From positions 3,295,001-3,359,000 of the forward strand of contig NC_079888.1 in assembly GCF_029227915.1 (NCBI RefSeq): DNA of 64,000 nucleotides, written 5' to 3'. Positions 34,419 to 46,765 of this stretch are shown here, piece after piece. How positions within the stretch are numbered: the first letter of the stretch is position 1; each line of letters begins with the position of its first letter. The translations under genes and the position numbers were made by a program. The notes beneath the pieces were generated by a model. The model saw nothing but the letters and a program-made list of their open reading frames with translations, had not been told where the DNA came from and searched no databases. The DNA is from Hydractinia symbiolongicarpus. Taxonomy: Eukaryota > Cnidaria > Hydrozoa > Anthoathecata > Hydractiniidae.

Positions 34419-34858
34419 ACAATCTGTATTAATGCGTATAGTGCTCGATCATGTATATATCGTCAATCAAAATGTCTGCATTAGAATAGTATAATAATTA
34501 GAAATATATTTAAGTCCCTCAACCAATGTATGTTGCATACAGCGCAAACAGTTTACCCGATTCATTGTGCAAACATCGGTAAAGGCACTATATGTTAAAG
34601 GCGAAGTTGCAGATTAAGACGGTGTTCTTTCTTAAGTGATTCCATGATCCGCTGCTGAATGATCCGGCGATTGCTTACAATAATCTCACTTACATTAATG
34701 ATGGGATTCTCAACCTTCATAACCAAACGTAAGAATAGGACCTCGTAGTTCTTTTTGCATAATAGGCAGTCTGTTCACGTAAATTTTAATATGCGGTAGT
34801 TCGTCCAGTGAAGATTCTCCTTCAGATTTCTTATTGCTGTCACAAGTCATATGTCATA

Positions 34859-34931
34859 GGGGAATTAGCTCATATGGTAGAGCGCTCGCTTTGCATACGA
34901 AAAGTACCGGAATCGATGCCCGGATATTCCA
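34859..34931 (+). tRNA. tRNA-Ala(TGC)-like copy 51
   Basis: Anticodon 3' strand ACGAA (31x39, 27x43), 53x61, acceptor ATATTCC (5x68; pair 4-69 is G-U). Confidence 0.6.
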
Positions 34932-35371
34932 ACATTCTGTATTATTACGTATAGTGCTCGATCATGTATATATCGTCAAGTGAAATGTCTGCATTAGAAT
35001 AGTATAATAATTAGAAATATATTTAAGTCCCTCATCCAATGTATGTTGCATACAGCGCAAACAGTTTACCCGATTCATTGTGCACACATCGGTAAAGGCA
35101 CTATATGTTAAAGGCGAAGTTGCAGATTAAGACGGTGTTCTTTCTTAAGTGATTCCATGATCCGCTGCTGAATGATCCGGCGATTGCTTACAATAATCTC
35201 ACTTACATTAATGATGGGATTCTCAACCTTCATAACCAAACGTAAGAATAGGACCTCGTAGTTCTTTTTGCATAATAGGCAGTCTGTTCACGTAAATTTT
35301 AATATGCGGTAGTTCGTCCAGTGAAGACTCTCATTCAATTTCAATATTGCTGTCACGAACCATATGTCATA

Positions 35372-35444
35372 GGGGAATTAGCTCATGTGATGGAGCGCTC
35401 GATTTGCATGCGATAGGTACCGGGATCGATTCCCAGATTCTCCA
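35372..35444 (+). tRNA. tRNA-Ala(TGC)-like copy 52
   Basis: CTCGA/GCGAT stem, D loop ATGTGATG; T loop ATCGATT gives a B box closer to consensus; 50x64. Confidence 0.65.
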
Positions 35445-35882
35445 ACATTGTTTATTATTGCGCATAGTGGCCCTTCATGTGGATATGATCAATCCAAGTG
35501 TTTCCAATAGTATAATAAAATAATTCAAATATATTTAAGACCTTCAAACAATGTATGTTGCATACAGCGCAAACAGTTTACCCAACTCATTGTGCAAACG
35601 TCGGTAAAGGTACTATACGCTAAGCGCGAAGTTGTAGATAAAGACGGTGTTCTTTCTTAAGTGATTCGATGATCCGCTGCTGAATGATCCGACGATTGCT
35701 TACAATAATATCACTTAAATTTAATATGTGATTCTCGACTTTCATGTCCAATCTTAAAAATAAGACCGCGTGTTTCTTGTCACATAATAGGCAGTCTGTT
35801 CACGTAAATTTGAATATACGGTAGTTCGTCTAGTGAAGATTCTCATTCAATTTCCTTTTGCTGTCACAAGTCATATGTCATA

Positions 35883-35955
35883 AGGGAATTAGCTCATATG
35901 GTAGAGCGCTCGCTTCGCAAGCGAGAAGTACCGGGATCGATGCTCGGATTCTCCA
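35883..35955 (+). tRNA. tRNA-Ala(CGC)-like copy 53
   Basis: 1x72 (AGGGAAT), loop TTCGCAA, T stem CCGGG/CTCGG with one G-U. Confidence 0.75.
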
Positions 35956-36393
35956 ACATTCTGTATTATTGCGAATAGTGCTCGATCATGTGCATATCTT
36001 CCATCGAAGTGTCTGCAGTAGTATAAGAAAGTAATTATAAATATAATTAAGTCCTTCAAGCAATGTATGTTGCATACCGCGCAGACAAGTTACCCAATCT
36101 ATTTTGCAAACATCGGTAGAGGCACTACATATTAAAGGCGAATTTAAAGATAAAGACGGTGTTCTTCTTCAATGATTCGATGATCCGCTACTGAATGATC
36201 CGACGATTGCTTACAATAACTTCACTTAAGTTAATGATGTGATTCTCGGCTTTCATGTCAAATCGTAAAAATAGGACCGCGTGTTTCTCGTCACATAATA
36301 GGCAGTCTGTTCACATAAATTTGAATATACGGTAGTTTGTCCAGTGAAGATTCTCATTCAATTTTCTTTTGCTGTCACAAGACATATGTCATA

Positions 36394-36466
36394 GGGGAAT
36401 TATCTCATATGTTAGAGCGCTTGCTTCACATGCGAGAAGTACCGGGATCGATGCCCAGATTCTCCA
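36394..36466 (+). tRNA. tRNA-like copy 54, anticodon CAC (Val-type)
   Basis: Loop TTCACAT in stem CTTGC/GCGAG (one U-G). D stem TCTC (10x25), T stem 50x64. G3:U70 kept. Confidence 0.65.
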
Positions 36467-36906
36467 ACAGTCTGTATTATTGCGTATAGTGCTCGATCAT
36501 GTGCGTATCGTCAATCAAAGTGTCTGCAGTAGTATAAGAAAGTAATTAAAAATATAATTAAGTCCTTCAACCAATGTATGTTGCATACCGCGCAGACAAT
36601 TTAGCCAATCCATTGTGGAAACGTCGGTAAAGGTACTATACGTTAAAGACGAAGTTGTAGATGAAGAAATTGTTCTTTCTTAAGTGATTAGATGAACCGC
36701 TGCTGAATGTTCCGACGATTGCTTACAATAATTTCACTTAAATTAATGAAGTGATTCTCGGCTTTTATGTCCAATCGTAGAAATAGGACCGCGTGTTTCT
36801 CGTCACATAATAGGCAGTCTGTTCACATAAATTTGAATATACGCTAGTTTGTCTAGTGAAGATTTTCATTCAATTTCCTTATTGCTGTCATAAGTCATAT
36901 GTCATA

Positions 36907-36979
36907 GGGGAATTAGCTCATATGGTAGAGCGCTCGCTTCGCATGCGAGAAGTACTGGGATCGATGCCCGGATTCTCCA
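36907..36979 (+). tRNA. tRNA-Ala(CGC) copy 55, intact fold
   Basis: All stems pair; the only departures are a U-G at 50-64 and A44 in the variable loop. Confidence 0.85.
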
Positions 36980-37418
36980 ACATTCTGTATTATTGCATAT
37001 AGTGCTCGATCATGTGCATATCGTCAATCAAAGTGTCTGCAGTAGTATAAGAAAGTAATTATAAATATAATTAAGTCCTTTAAGCAATGTATGTTGCATA
37101 CCGCGCAGACAATTTACCCAATCTATTTTGCAAACATCGGTAAACGCACTATATGTTAAAGGCGAATTTGCAGATAAAGACGGTGTTCTTCTTCAATGAT
37201 TCGATGATCCACTACTGAATGATCCGACGATTGCTTACAATAACTTCACTTACATTAATGATGGGATTCTCAACTTTCGTAACCAAACGTAAGAATAGGA
37301 CCGTGCGCTTCTTGTCACATAACTGGCACTCTGTTAAAGTAAATTTGAATATACGGTAGTTTTTCCAGTGACGATTCTCATTCAATTTCAATATTGCTGT
37401 CACGAACCATATGTCATA

Positions 37419-37515
37419 GGGGAATTAGCTCATGTGATGTAGCGCCCGATTCGCATGCGATTGGTACCGGGATCGATGCCCAGATTGATACCGGGGTCGA
37501 TGTTCGAATTCTCCA
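37419..37515 (+). pseudogene. tRNA-Ala-like copy 56 with duplicated T arm, 97 nt
   Basis: After CCGGG-ATCGATG-CCCAG at 37467-37483 a second T arm follows (GATA, then CCGGG-GTCGATG-TTCGA) before ATTCTCCA. The second arm resembles that of copy 57, so it looks like a misaligned junction. D stem has 13x22. Confidence 0.75.
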
Positions 37516-37956
37516 ACACTTCGTATTTTTGCGTATAGTGGTCGATCATGTGCATATCGTCACTCAAAGTGTCAGCATTAGTATAATAAAATAGTAAGAA
37601 CTATACTTTTTTCGTCCTTCAACCAATGTATGTTGCATTTTTCGCAGACAATTTAGCCAATCCATTGTGCAAACGTCGGTAAAGGCACTATACGCTAAAG
37701 GCGAAGTTGTAGTTAAAGACGGTGTTCTTTCTTAAGTGATTCGATGATCTGCTGCTGAAAGATCCGACGATTGCTTACAATAATTTCACTTAAATTAACT
37801 ATGTGATTCTCGACTTTCATGTCCAATCTTAAAAATAGTACCGCGTGTTTCTTGTCACATAATAGGCAGTCTGTTCACGTAAATTTGAATATACGGTAGT
37901 TCGTCCGGTGAAGATTCTCATTCAATTTCCTTTTGCTGTCACAATCATATGTCATT

Positions 37957-38029
37957 GGGGAATTAGCTCATATGGTAGAGCGTTCGCTTCGCATGCGAGT
38001 GATACCGGGGTCGATGCTCGAATTCTCCA
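37957..38029 (+). tRNA. tRNA-Ala(CGC)-like copy 57
   Basis: 27-43 U-G (TTCGC), variable loop TGATA, T arm CCGGG-GTCGATG-CTCGA (49x65, one G-U). Confidence 0.7.
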
Positions 38030-38472
38030 ACATTCCGCATTTTTGCGTATAGTGGTCGATCATGTGCATATCGTCACTCAAAGTGTCAGCATTAGTATAA
38101 TAAAATAGTTAGAACTATACTTTTTTCGTCCTTCAACCAATGTATGTTGCATTCTGCGCAGACAATATAGCCAATCCATTGTGCAAACGTCGGTAAAGGC
38201 ACTATACGCTAAAGGCGAAGTTGTAGATAAAGACGGTGTTCTTTCTTAAGTGATTCGATGATCCGCTGCTGAAAGATCCGACGATTGCTTACAATAATTT
38301 CACTTAAATTAAATATGTGATTTTCGACTTTCATGTCCAATCTTAAAAATAGTACCGCGTGTTTCTTGTCACATAATAGGCAGTCTGCTCACGTAACTTT
38401 GATTATACGGTAGTTCGTCCAGTGAAGATTTTCATTCAATTTTCCTATTGCTGTCATAAGTCATATGTCATA

Positions 38473-38545
38473 GGGGAATTAGCTCATATGGTAGAGCGCT
38501 CGCTTCGCATGCGAGAGGTACCGGGATCGATGCCCGGATTCTCCA
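38473..38545 (+). tRNA. tRNA-Ala(CGC) copy 58, perfect reference copy
   Basis: Acceptor GGGGAAT/ATTCTCC with G3:U70, D stem GCTC/GAGC, anticodon stem CTCGC/GCGAG with loop TTCGCAT (anticodon CGC, reads GCG), variable AGGTA, T arm CCGGG-ATCGATG-CCCGG, discriminator A. The body closely resembles animal nuclear tRNA-Ala. CCA is not encoded. Confidence 0.92.
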
Positions 38546-39058
38546 ACATTCTGTATTATTGCGAATAGTGGTCGATCATGTGCATATCGTCAATCAAAGT
38601 GCTTGCATTGGTATAACAGAATAATTAGAAATATATTTAAGTCCTTCAAACAATGCCCTTCAATCAAAGTGTCTCCCTTAGTATAATAAAATAATTAGAA
38701 ATATCTTTTTTTAGTCCTTCAACCAACGTATGTTGTAATCCGCGCAGACAATTTAGCCAATCCATTGTGCAAACATTGGTAAAGGAACTATATTTTAAAG
38801 GCGAAGTTGCAGATAAGGACGCTGTTCTTTCTTAAGTGATTCGATGATCCGCTGCTGAATGATCCGACGATTGCTTACAAAAATTTCATTTGCATTAATG
38901 ATTGGATTTTCAAATTTCATAACCAAACGTAAGAAAAGGACCGCGTGTTTGTTGTCACGTAGTAGGCGGTCTGTTCACGTAAATATAAATACACGGTATT
39001 TCGTCCAGTGAAGATTCTCATTCAATTTCCTTATTGCTGTCACAAGTCATATGCCATA

Positions 39059-39131
39059 GGGGAAATAGCTCATATGGTAGAGCGCTCGCTTTGCATGCGA
39101 GAGGTACCGGCATCGATGCCTGGATTCTCCA
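39059..39131 (+). tRNA. tRNA-Ala(TGC)-like copy 59
   Basis: 7x66 (GGGGAAA), T stem CCGGC/CCTGG mismatched. Confidence 0.7.
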
Positions 39132-39571
39132 ACATTCTGTATTATTGCGAATAGTGTTCGATCATGTGCATATCGTCAATCAAAGTGTCTGCATTAGTAT
39201 AATAAAATAATTGTAAATATATTTAAGTCATTCAACCAATGTATGTTGCATACTGCGCAGACAATTTACCCAATCCATTTTGCGAACATCTGTAGAGGCA
39301 CTATATGTTAAAGGCGAAGTTGCAGATAAAGACGGTGTTCTTTCTTAAGTGATTCGATGATCCGCTGCTGAATGATCCGATGATTGCTTACAATAATTTC
39401 ACTTACTTTAATTATGGGATTCTCAACTTTCGTAACCAAACATAAGAATGGGACCGCGTGTTTCTTGTCACATGACAGGCAGTCCGTTAAAGTAAGTTTG
39501 AATATACGGTAGTTCGTCCAGTGAAGATCCTCATTCAGTTTCCTTATTGCTGTCACAAGTCATATGTCATA

Positions 39572-39644
39572 GGGGAATTAGCTCATGTGGTAGAGCGCTC
39601 GCTTCGCCTGTGAGAGGTACCGGAATCGATGCCCGCATTCTCCA
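39572..39644 (+). tRNA. tRNA-Ala(CGC)-like copy 60
   Basis: Loop TTCGCCT with C37, 30-40 G-U (GTGAG), T stem CCGGA/CCCGC (49x65, 53x61). Confidence 0.7.
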
Positions 39645-40084
39645 ACATTCTGTAATATTGCGTATAGTGGTCGATCATGTGCATACCGTCAATCAAGGTG
39701 TCTGCAATAGTATAATAAAATAATTTTAAATATATTTTATTCCTTCAACCAATGTGTGTTGCATACCGCGCCGATAATTTACCTAATCCATTTTGCAAAC
39801 GTCGGTAAAGGAACTATATATTGAAGGCGAAGTTGCAGATAAGGACGCTGTTCTTTCTTAAGTGAGTCGATGATCCGCTGCTGAATGATCCAACGATTGC
39901 TTACAAAAATTTCACTTACATTAATGATTGTATTTTTAAGTTTCATAACCAAACGTAAGAATAGGACCGCGTGTTTCTTGTCACGTAATAGGCGGTCTGT
40001 TCACGTAAATTTGAATATACGGTATTTTGTCCAGTGAAGATTCTCATTCAATTTCCTTATTGCTGTCACAAATCATATGGGTTA

Positions 40085-40157
40085 GGGGAAATAGCTCATA
40101 TGGTAGAGCGCTCGCTTCGCATGCGAGAGGTACCGGCATCGATGCCCGGATTCTCCT
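40085..40157 (+). tRNA. tRNA-Ala(CGC)-like copy 61
   Basis: 7x66, 53x61 (CCGGC), discriminator T. Confidence 0.7.
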
Positions 40158-40535
40158 ACATTCTGTATTATTGCGAATAGTGGTCGATCATGTGCATATC
40201 GTCAATCAAAGTGTCTGCATCAGTATAATAAAATAATTAAAAATTTATTTAAGTCCTTCAAACAATATATGTTGCATACCGCGCAGACAATTTAGCCAAT
40301 CCATTGTTCAAACGTCGGTAAAGGCACCATGCGTTGAAGGCGAAGTTATAGATAAAGACGGTGTTCTTTCTTAAGTGATTCGATGATCCAGTGCACAATG
40401 ATCTAACGATTCCTTACAATGATTTCACTTAAATTAATGATGTGATTCTCGACATTCATGTCCAAACGTAAGGGTAGTTCGCCAGTGATGATTCCTACTA
40501 AATTTCAATATTGATATCACAAGCCATACATCAAA

Positions 40536-40608
40536 GGGGAATTAGCTCAAATGGTAGAGCATTCGCTTCGCAGGTGAGAGGTACCGGGATTGATGCCCGG
40601 ATTCTCCA
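40536..40608 (+). tRNA. tRNA-Ala(CGC) copy 62, all stems pairable
   Basis: Anticodon stem TTCGC/GTGAG uses two G-U pairs; A26; loop TTCGCAG; T loop ATTGATG lacks the invariant C56. Upstream spacer is rearranged (ATCAAA before the tRNA). Confidence 0.78.
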
Positions 40609-41043
40609 ACATTCTGGATAATTGCGTATAGTGATCGATCATGTTCATATCGTCAATCAAATTGTCTACAATAGTGTAATAAAGAATTTATAATTACATT
40701 TAAGTCCTTCAACCAATGTATGTTGCATTCCGCGCAGACAATTTAGCCAATCCATTGTGCAAACGTCGGTAAAGGCACTATACGTTAAAGGCGAATTTGT
40801 AGATGAAGACGGTGTTCTTTCTTAACTGATTGGATGATCCGCTGCTGAATGATTCGACGATTGCTTACAATAATTTCACTTAAATTAATGATGTGATTCT
40901 CGGCTTTCATGTCCAATCGTAAAAATAGGACCGCGTGTTTCTCGTCACATAATAGGCAGTCTGTTCACATAAATTTGAATATACGGTAGTTCGTCCAGTG
41001 AAGATGCTCATTCAATTTCCTTACTGCTTTCACAAGTTAAGAC

Positions 41044-41107
41044 GCTCATATGGTAGAGCGCTCGTTTCGCATACGAGATGTACCGGGATCGATGCCCGGA
41101 TTCTCCA
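41044..41107 (+). pseudogene. tRNA-Ala(CGC)-like copy 63, 5' acceptor strand deleted
   Basis: The first nine bases and the preceding GTCATATGTCATA are gone (CACAAGTTAAGAC joins GCTC). The rest is excellent, with CTCGT/ACGAG and a perfect T arm. Confidence 0.8.
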
Positions 41108-41547
41108 ACATTCTGTATTATTGCGAATAGTGGTCGATCATGTGCATATCGTCAATCAAAGTGTCTGCATTAGTATAATAAAGTAATTGTAAATATATTT
41201 AAGTCATTCAACCAATGTATGTTGCATACTGCGCAGACAATTTACCCAATCCATTTTGCGAACATCGGTAGAGGCACTATATGTTAAAGGCGAAGTTGCA
41301 GATAAAGACGGTGTTCTTTCTTAAGTGATTCGATGATCCGCTGCTGAATGATCCGATGATTGCTTACAATAATTTCACTTACTTTAATTATGGGATTCTC
41401 AACTTTCGTAACCAAACATAAGAATGGGACCGCGTGTTTCTTGTCACATGACAGGCAGTCGGTTAAAGTAAGTTTGAATATACGGTAGTTCGTCCAGTAA
41501 AAATTCTCATTCAGTTTCCTTATTGCTGTCACAAGTCATATGTCATG

Positions 41548-41620
41548 GGGGAATTAGCTCATGCGGTAGAGCGCTCGCTTCGCCTGTGAGAGGTACCGGA
41601 ATCAATGCCCGGATTCTCCA
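41548..41620 (+). tRNA. tRNA-Ala(CGC)-like copy 64
   Basis: D loop ATGCGGTA, loop TTCGCCT, GTGAG, T arm CCGGA-ATCAATG-CCCGG (53x61). Confidence 0.7.
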
Positions 41621-42059
41621 ACATTCTGGATAATTGCGTATAGTGATCGATCATGTTCATATCGTCAATCAAAGTGTCTTCAATAGTGTAATAAAGAATA
41701 TATAAATTAATTTAAGTCCTTCAACCAATGTATGTTGCATACCGCGCAGACAATTTACCCAATCCATTTTGCAAACATCGGAAAAGGCACTATATGTTAA
41801 AGGCGGATTTGCAGAAAAAGACGGTGATCTTTTTAAATGATTCGATGATCCGCTGCTGAATGATCCGACGATTGATTACAATAACTTCACTTACATTAAT
41901 GATGGGATTCTCAACTTTCGAAACCAAACGTAAGAATAGGACCGCGTGTTTCTTGTCACATAACAGGCAGTCTGTTAAAGTAAAGTTGAATATACGGTAG
42001 TTTGTCCAGTGAAGATTCTCATTCAGTTTCCTTATTGCTGTCACAATTCATATGTCATA

Positions 42060-42132
42060 GGGGAATTAGCTCATGTGGTAGAGCGCTCGCTTCGCCTGTG
42101 AGAGGTACCGGAATCGATGCCCGCATTCTCCA
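42060..42132 (+). tRNA. tRNA-Ala(CGC)-like copy 65
   Basis: Same tRNA sequence as copy 60. Confidence 0.7.
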
Positions 42133-42572
42133 ACATTCTGTAATATTGCGTATAGTGGTCGATCATGTGCATACCGTCAATCAAAGTGTCTGCAATAGTA
42201 TAATAAAATAATTATAAATATATTTTATTCCTTCAACCAATGTGTGTTGCATACCGCGCCGATAATTTACATAATCCATTTTGCAAACGTCGGTAAAGGA
42301 ACTATATATTGAAGGCGAAGTTGCAGACAAGGACGCTGTTTTTTCTTAAGTGAGTCGATGATCCGCTGCTGAATGATCCAACGATTGCTTACAAAAATTT
42401 CACTTACATTATTGATTGTGTTTTTAAGTTTCATAACCAAACGTAAGAATAGGACCGCGTGTTTCTTGTCACGTAATAGCCGGTCTGTTCACGTAAATTT
42501 GAATATACGGTATTTTGTCCAGTGAAGATTCTCATTCAATTTCCTTATTGCTGTCACAAATCATATGTCTTA

Positions 42573-42645
42573 GGGGAAATAGCTCATATGGTAGAGCGCT
42601 CGCTTCGCATGCGAAAGGTACCGGCATCGATGCCCGGATTCTCCT
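42573..42645 (+). tRNA. tRNA-Ala(CGC)-like copy 66
   Basis: As copy 61 plus 27x43 (GCGAA); discriminator T. Confidence 0.65.
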
Positions 42646-43085
42646 ACATTCTGTATTATTGCGAATAGTGGTCGATCATGTGCATATCGTCAATCAAAGT
42701 GTCTGCATCAGTATAATAAAATAATTAAAAATTTATTTAAGTCCTTCAAACAATATATGTTGCATACCGCGCAGACAATTTTGCCAATCCATTGTTCAAA
42801 CGTCCGTAAAGGCACCATGCGTTGAAGGCCAAGTTATAGATGAAGACGGTGTTCTTTCTTAACTGATTGGATGATCCGCTGCTGAATGATTCGACGATTG
42901 CTTACAATAATTTCACTTAAATTAATGATGTGATTCTCGGCTTTCATGTCCAATCGTAAAAATAGGACCGCGTGTTTCTCGTCACATAATAGGCAGTCTG
43001 TTCACATAAATTTGAATATACGGTAGTTCGTCCAGTGAAGATGCTCATTCAATTTCCTTACTGCTTTCACAAGTCATATCTCATA

Positions 43086-43158
43086 GGGGAATTAGCTCAT
43101 ATGGTAGAGCGCTCGTTTTGCATACGAGATGTACCGGGATCGATGCCCGGATTCTCCA
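43086..43158 (+). tRNA. tRNA-Ala(TGC) copy 67, intact fold
   Basis: All stems perfect, with pair 31-39 changed to U:A (CTCGT/ACGAG) and variable loop ATGTA. Best TGC copy of the array. Confidence 0.88.
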
Positions 43159-43597
43159 ACATTCTGAATTATTGCGTATAGTGCTCGATCATGTGCATAT
43201 CGTCAATCAAAGTGTCTGCAGTAGTGTAATAAAGTAATTATAAATATAATTATGTCCTTCAACCAATGTATGTTGCATATCGCGCAGACAATTTGCCCAA
43301 TCCATTTTGCAAACATCGGTAAAGGCACTATATGTTAAAGGTGAATTTGCAGATAAAGACAGTGTTCTTTTTAAATGATTCAATGATCCGCTGCTGAATG
43401 ATCCGACGATTGCTTACAATAACTTCACTTACATTAATGATGGGATTCTCAACTTTTGTAACCAAACGTAAGAATAGGAACGCGTGCTTCTTGTCACATA
43501 ACAGGCAGTCTGTTAAAGTAAGTTTGAATATACGGTAGTTCGTCCAGTAAAAATTCTTATTCAGTTTCCTTATTGCTGTCACAAGTCATATGTCATA

Positions 43598-43670
43598 GAG
43601 GAATTAGCTCATATGGTAGAGCGCTCGCTTCGCATGCGAGAGGTACTGGGATCGATGCCCGGATTCCCCA
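43598..43670 (+). tRNA. tRNA-Ala(CGC)-like copy 68
   Basis: GAGGAAT/ATTCCCC: 2x71, and 3-70 becomes G:C. T stem has one U-G. Confidence 0.7.
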
Positions 43671-44183
43671 ACATTCTGTATTATTGCGAATAGTGGTCGA
43701 TCATGTGCATATCGCCAATCAAAGTGCCTGCATTGGTATAACAAAATAACTAGAAATATATTTAAGTCCTTCAACCAATGCCCTTCAATCAAAGTGTCTC
43801 CCTTAGTATAATAAAATAATTTGAAATATCTTTTTTTAGTCCTTCAACCAATGTATGTTGTAATCCGCGCAGACAATTTAGCCAATCCATTGTGCAAACA
43901 TTGGTAAAGGAACTATATTTTAAAGACGAAGTTGCAGATAAGGACGCTGTTCTTTCTTAAGTGATTCGATGATCCGCTGCTGAATGATCCGACGATTGCT
44001 TACAAAAATTTCATTTACATTAATGATTGGATTTTCAAATTTCATAACCAAACGTAAGAATAGGACCGCGTGTTTGTTGTCACGTAGTAGGCGGTCTGTT
44101 CACGTAAATATAAATACACGGTATTTCGTCCAGTGAAGATTCTCATTCAATTTCCTTATTGCTGTCACAAGTCATATGCCATA

Positions 44184-44256
44184 GGGGAAATAGCTCATAT
44201 GGTAGAGCGCTCGCTTTGCATGCGAGAGGTACCGGCATCGATGCCTGGATTATCCA
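44184..44256 (+). tRNA. tRNA-Ala(TGC)-like copy 69
   Basis: Like copy 59, with acceptor 3' strand ATTATCC (4x69). Confidence 0.65.
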
Positions 44257-44696
44257 ACATTCTGTATTATTGCGAATAGTGGTCGATCATGTGCATATCG
44301 TCAATCAAAGTGTCTGCATTAGTATAATAAAGTAATTGTAAATATATTTAAGTCATTCAACCAATGTATGTTGCATACTGCGCAGACAATTTACCCAATC
44401 CATTTTGCGAACATCGGTAGAGGCACTATATGTTAAAGGCGAAGTTGCAGATAAAGACGGTGTTCTTTCTTAAGTGATTCGATGATCCGCTCCTGAATGA
44501 TCCGTTGATTGCTTACAATAATTTCACTTACTTTAATTATGGGATTTTCAACTTTCGTAACCAAACATAAGAATGGGACCGCGTGTTTCTTGTCACATAA
44601 CAGGCAGTCCGTTAAAGTAAGTTTGAATATACGGTAGTTCGTCCAGTAAAAATTCTTATTCAGTTTCCTTATTGCTGTCACAAGTCATATGTCATA

Positions 44697-44770
44697 AGGG
44701 AAATTAGCTCATATGGTAGAGAGCTCGCTTCGCATGCGAGAGGTACCAGTATCGATGCTCGGATTCTCCA
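44697..44770 (+). tRNA. tRNA-Ala(CGC)-like copy 70, 74 nt
   Basis: Extra A in AGGGAAAT, D stem GAGA (10x25), T stem CCAGT/CTCGG disrupted. Confidence 0.6.
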
Positions 44771-45213
44771 AAATTCTGTATTATTGCGTATAGTGGTTGA
44801 TCATGTGCATATCGTCAATCAAAGTGTCTGCATTGGTATAATTAAATTATTAGAAATATATTTTTTTAGTACTTTAACAAATGTATGTTGCATACCGCGC
44901 AGTCAGTTTAGTCAATCCATTGTGTAAATGTCGGTAAAAGCACTATACGTTAAAGGCGAAGTTGTAGATGAAGACGGTTTTCTTTCTTAAGTTTTTTGAT
45001 GATCCGCTGCTGAATGATCCGACGATTGCTTACAATAATTTCACTTACATTAATGATCGGATTCTCCACTTTTGCAACCAAACGTAAGAATAGGACCGCG
45101 TGTTTCTTGTCACATAACAGCCAGTCTGTCAAAGTAAACTTGAATATACGGTAGTACGTCCAGTAAAGATTCTCATTCAATTTCCTTATTGTTGTAACAA
45201 GTCATATGTCATA

Positions 45214-45286
45214 GGGGAATTAGCTCATATTGGAGAGCGCTCACTTCACATCCGAGAAGTACCTGGATCAATGCCCGGATTCTCCA
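45214..45286 (+). pseudogene. tRNA-like copy 71, anticodon CAC, broken anticodon stem
   Basis: CTCAC/CCGAG has 30x40 and 31x39; loop TTCACAT; D loop ATATTGGA; T arm CCTGG-ATCAATG-CCCGG (51x63). Confidence 0.6.
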
Positions 45287-45726
45287 ACATTCTGTATCAT
45301 TGCGTATAGTGGTGGGTCATGTGCATATCGTCAATCAAAGTGTCTGCAATAGTATAATAAAGTAATTATAAATGTAATTAAGTCCTTCAACAAATGTATG
45401 TTGCATACCGCGCAGACAATTTACCCAATCCATTTTGCAAACATCGGTAAAAGCACTATATGTTAAAGGCGAAGTTTCAGAAAAAGACGGTGTTCTTTGT
45501 TAAGTGATTCAATGATCCGCTGCTGAATGATCCGACGATTGCTTACAATAATCACACTTAAATTAATGATGGGATTCTCAACCTTCATAACCAAACGTAA
45601 GAATAGGACCTCGTAGTTCCTTTCACATAATAGGCAGTCTGGTTACGTAAATTTGAATATACGGTAGTTCGTCCAGTGAAGATTCTCATTCAATTTCAAT
45701 ATTGCTGTCACGAACCATATGTCATA

Positions 45727-45799
45727 AGATAAATAGCTCATCTGGTAGAGCGCTCCATTCGCATGCGATAGGTACCGGGATCGAGGCCCGGATTCTCCA
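45727..45799 (+). pseudogene. tRNA-Ala(CGC)-like copy 72, degenerate acceptor
   Basis: AGATAAA opposite ATTCTCC has several mismatches; CTCCA/GCGAT broken; T loop ATCGAGG. Confidence 0.6.
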
Positions 45800-46239
45800 A
45801 CATTGTTTATTATTGCGTATAGTGGTCCATCATGTCGATATGATCAATCCAAGTCCTTCTAATAGTATTATAAAATAATTACAAATAAATTTAAGACCTT
45901 CAACCAATGTATGTTGCATACAGTGCAAAGAGTTTACCCGATTCATTCTGCAAACGTCGGTAAAGGCACTATACGCTAAAGGCGAAGTTGTAGATAAAGA
46001 CGATGTTCTTTCTTAAGTGATTCGATGATCCGCTGCTGAAAGATCCGACGATTGCTTACAATAATTTCACTTAAATTAAATTTGTGATTCTCGACTTTCA
46101 TGTCAAATCTTAAAAATAGGACCGCGTGTTTCTTGTCACATAATAGGCAGTCTGTTCACGTAAATTTGAATATACGGTAGTTCGTCCGGTGAAGATTCTC
46201 ATTCAATTTTCCTTTTGCTGTCAAAAGTCATATGTCATA

Positions 46240-46312
46240 GGGGAATTAGCTCATATGGTAGAGCGCTCGCTTCGCATGCCAGAAGTACCGGGATCGATGC
46301 CCGGATTCTTCA
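46240..46312 (+). tRNA. tRNA-Ala(CGC)-like copy 73
   Basis: 29x41 (GCCAG) and acceptor ATTCTTC (G2-U71). T arm perfect. Confidence 0.75.
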
Positions 46313-46692
46313 ACATTCTGTATTATTGTGTATAGTGGTCGATCATGTGCATATCCTCAATCAAAGTGTCTGCAATAGTATAATAAAGTAATTATAAATA
46401 TATTTAAGTCCTTCAACCAATGTATGTTGCATATCGCGCAGACAATTTACCCAATTCATTTTGCAAACATCGGTAAAAGCACTATATGTTACAGGCAAAG
46501 TTGCAGATAAGGACGCTGTACTTTCTTAAGTGATTCGATGATCTGCTGCTGAATAATCCGACGATTGCTTACAATAATGTGTTTTTTGTCACATAATAGG
46601 CAGTCTGCTCACGTAAATGTGATTATGCAGTAGTTCGTCCAGTGAAGATTTTCATTAAATTTCCTTATTGCTGTCACAAGTCATATGTCATA

Positions 46693-46765
46693 GGGAAATT
46701 AGCTCATATGGTAGAGCGCTCGCTTCGCATGCGAGAGGTACCAGGATCGATGCTCGGATTCTCCA
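46693..46765 (+). tRNA. tRNA-Ala(CGC)-like copy 74
   Basis: 4x69 (GGGAAAT), T stem CCAGG/CTCGG with an A-T at 51-63. Anticodon arm perfect. The upstream spacer lacks about 60 bp. Confidence 0.75.
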
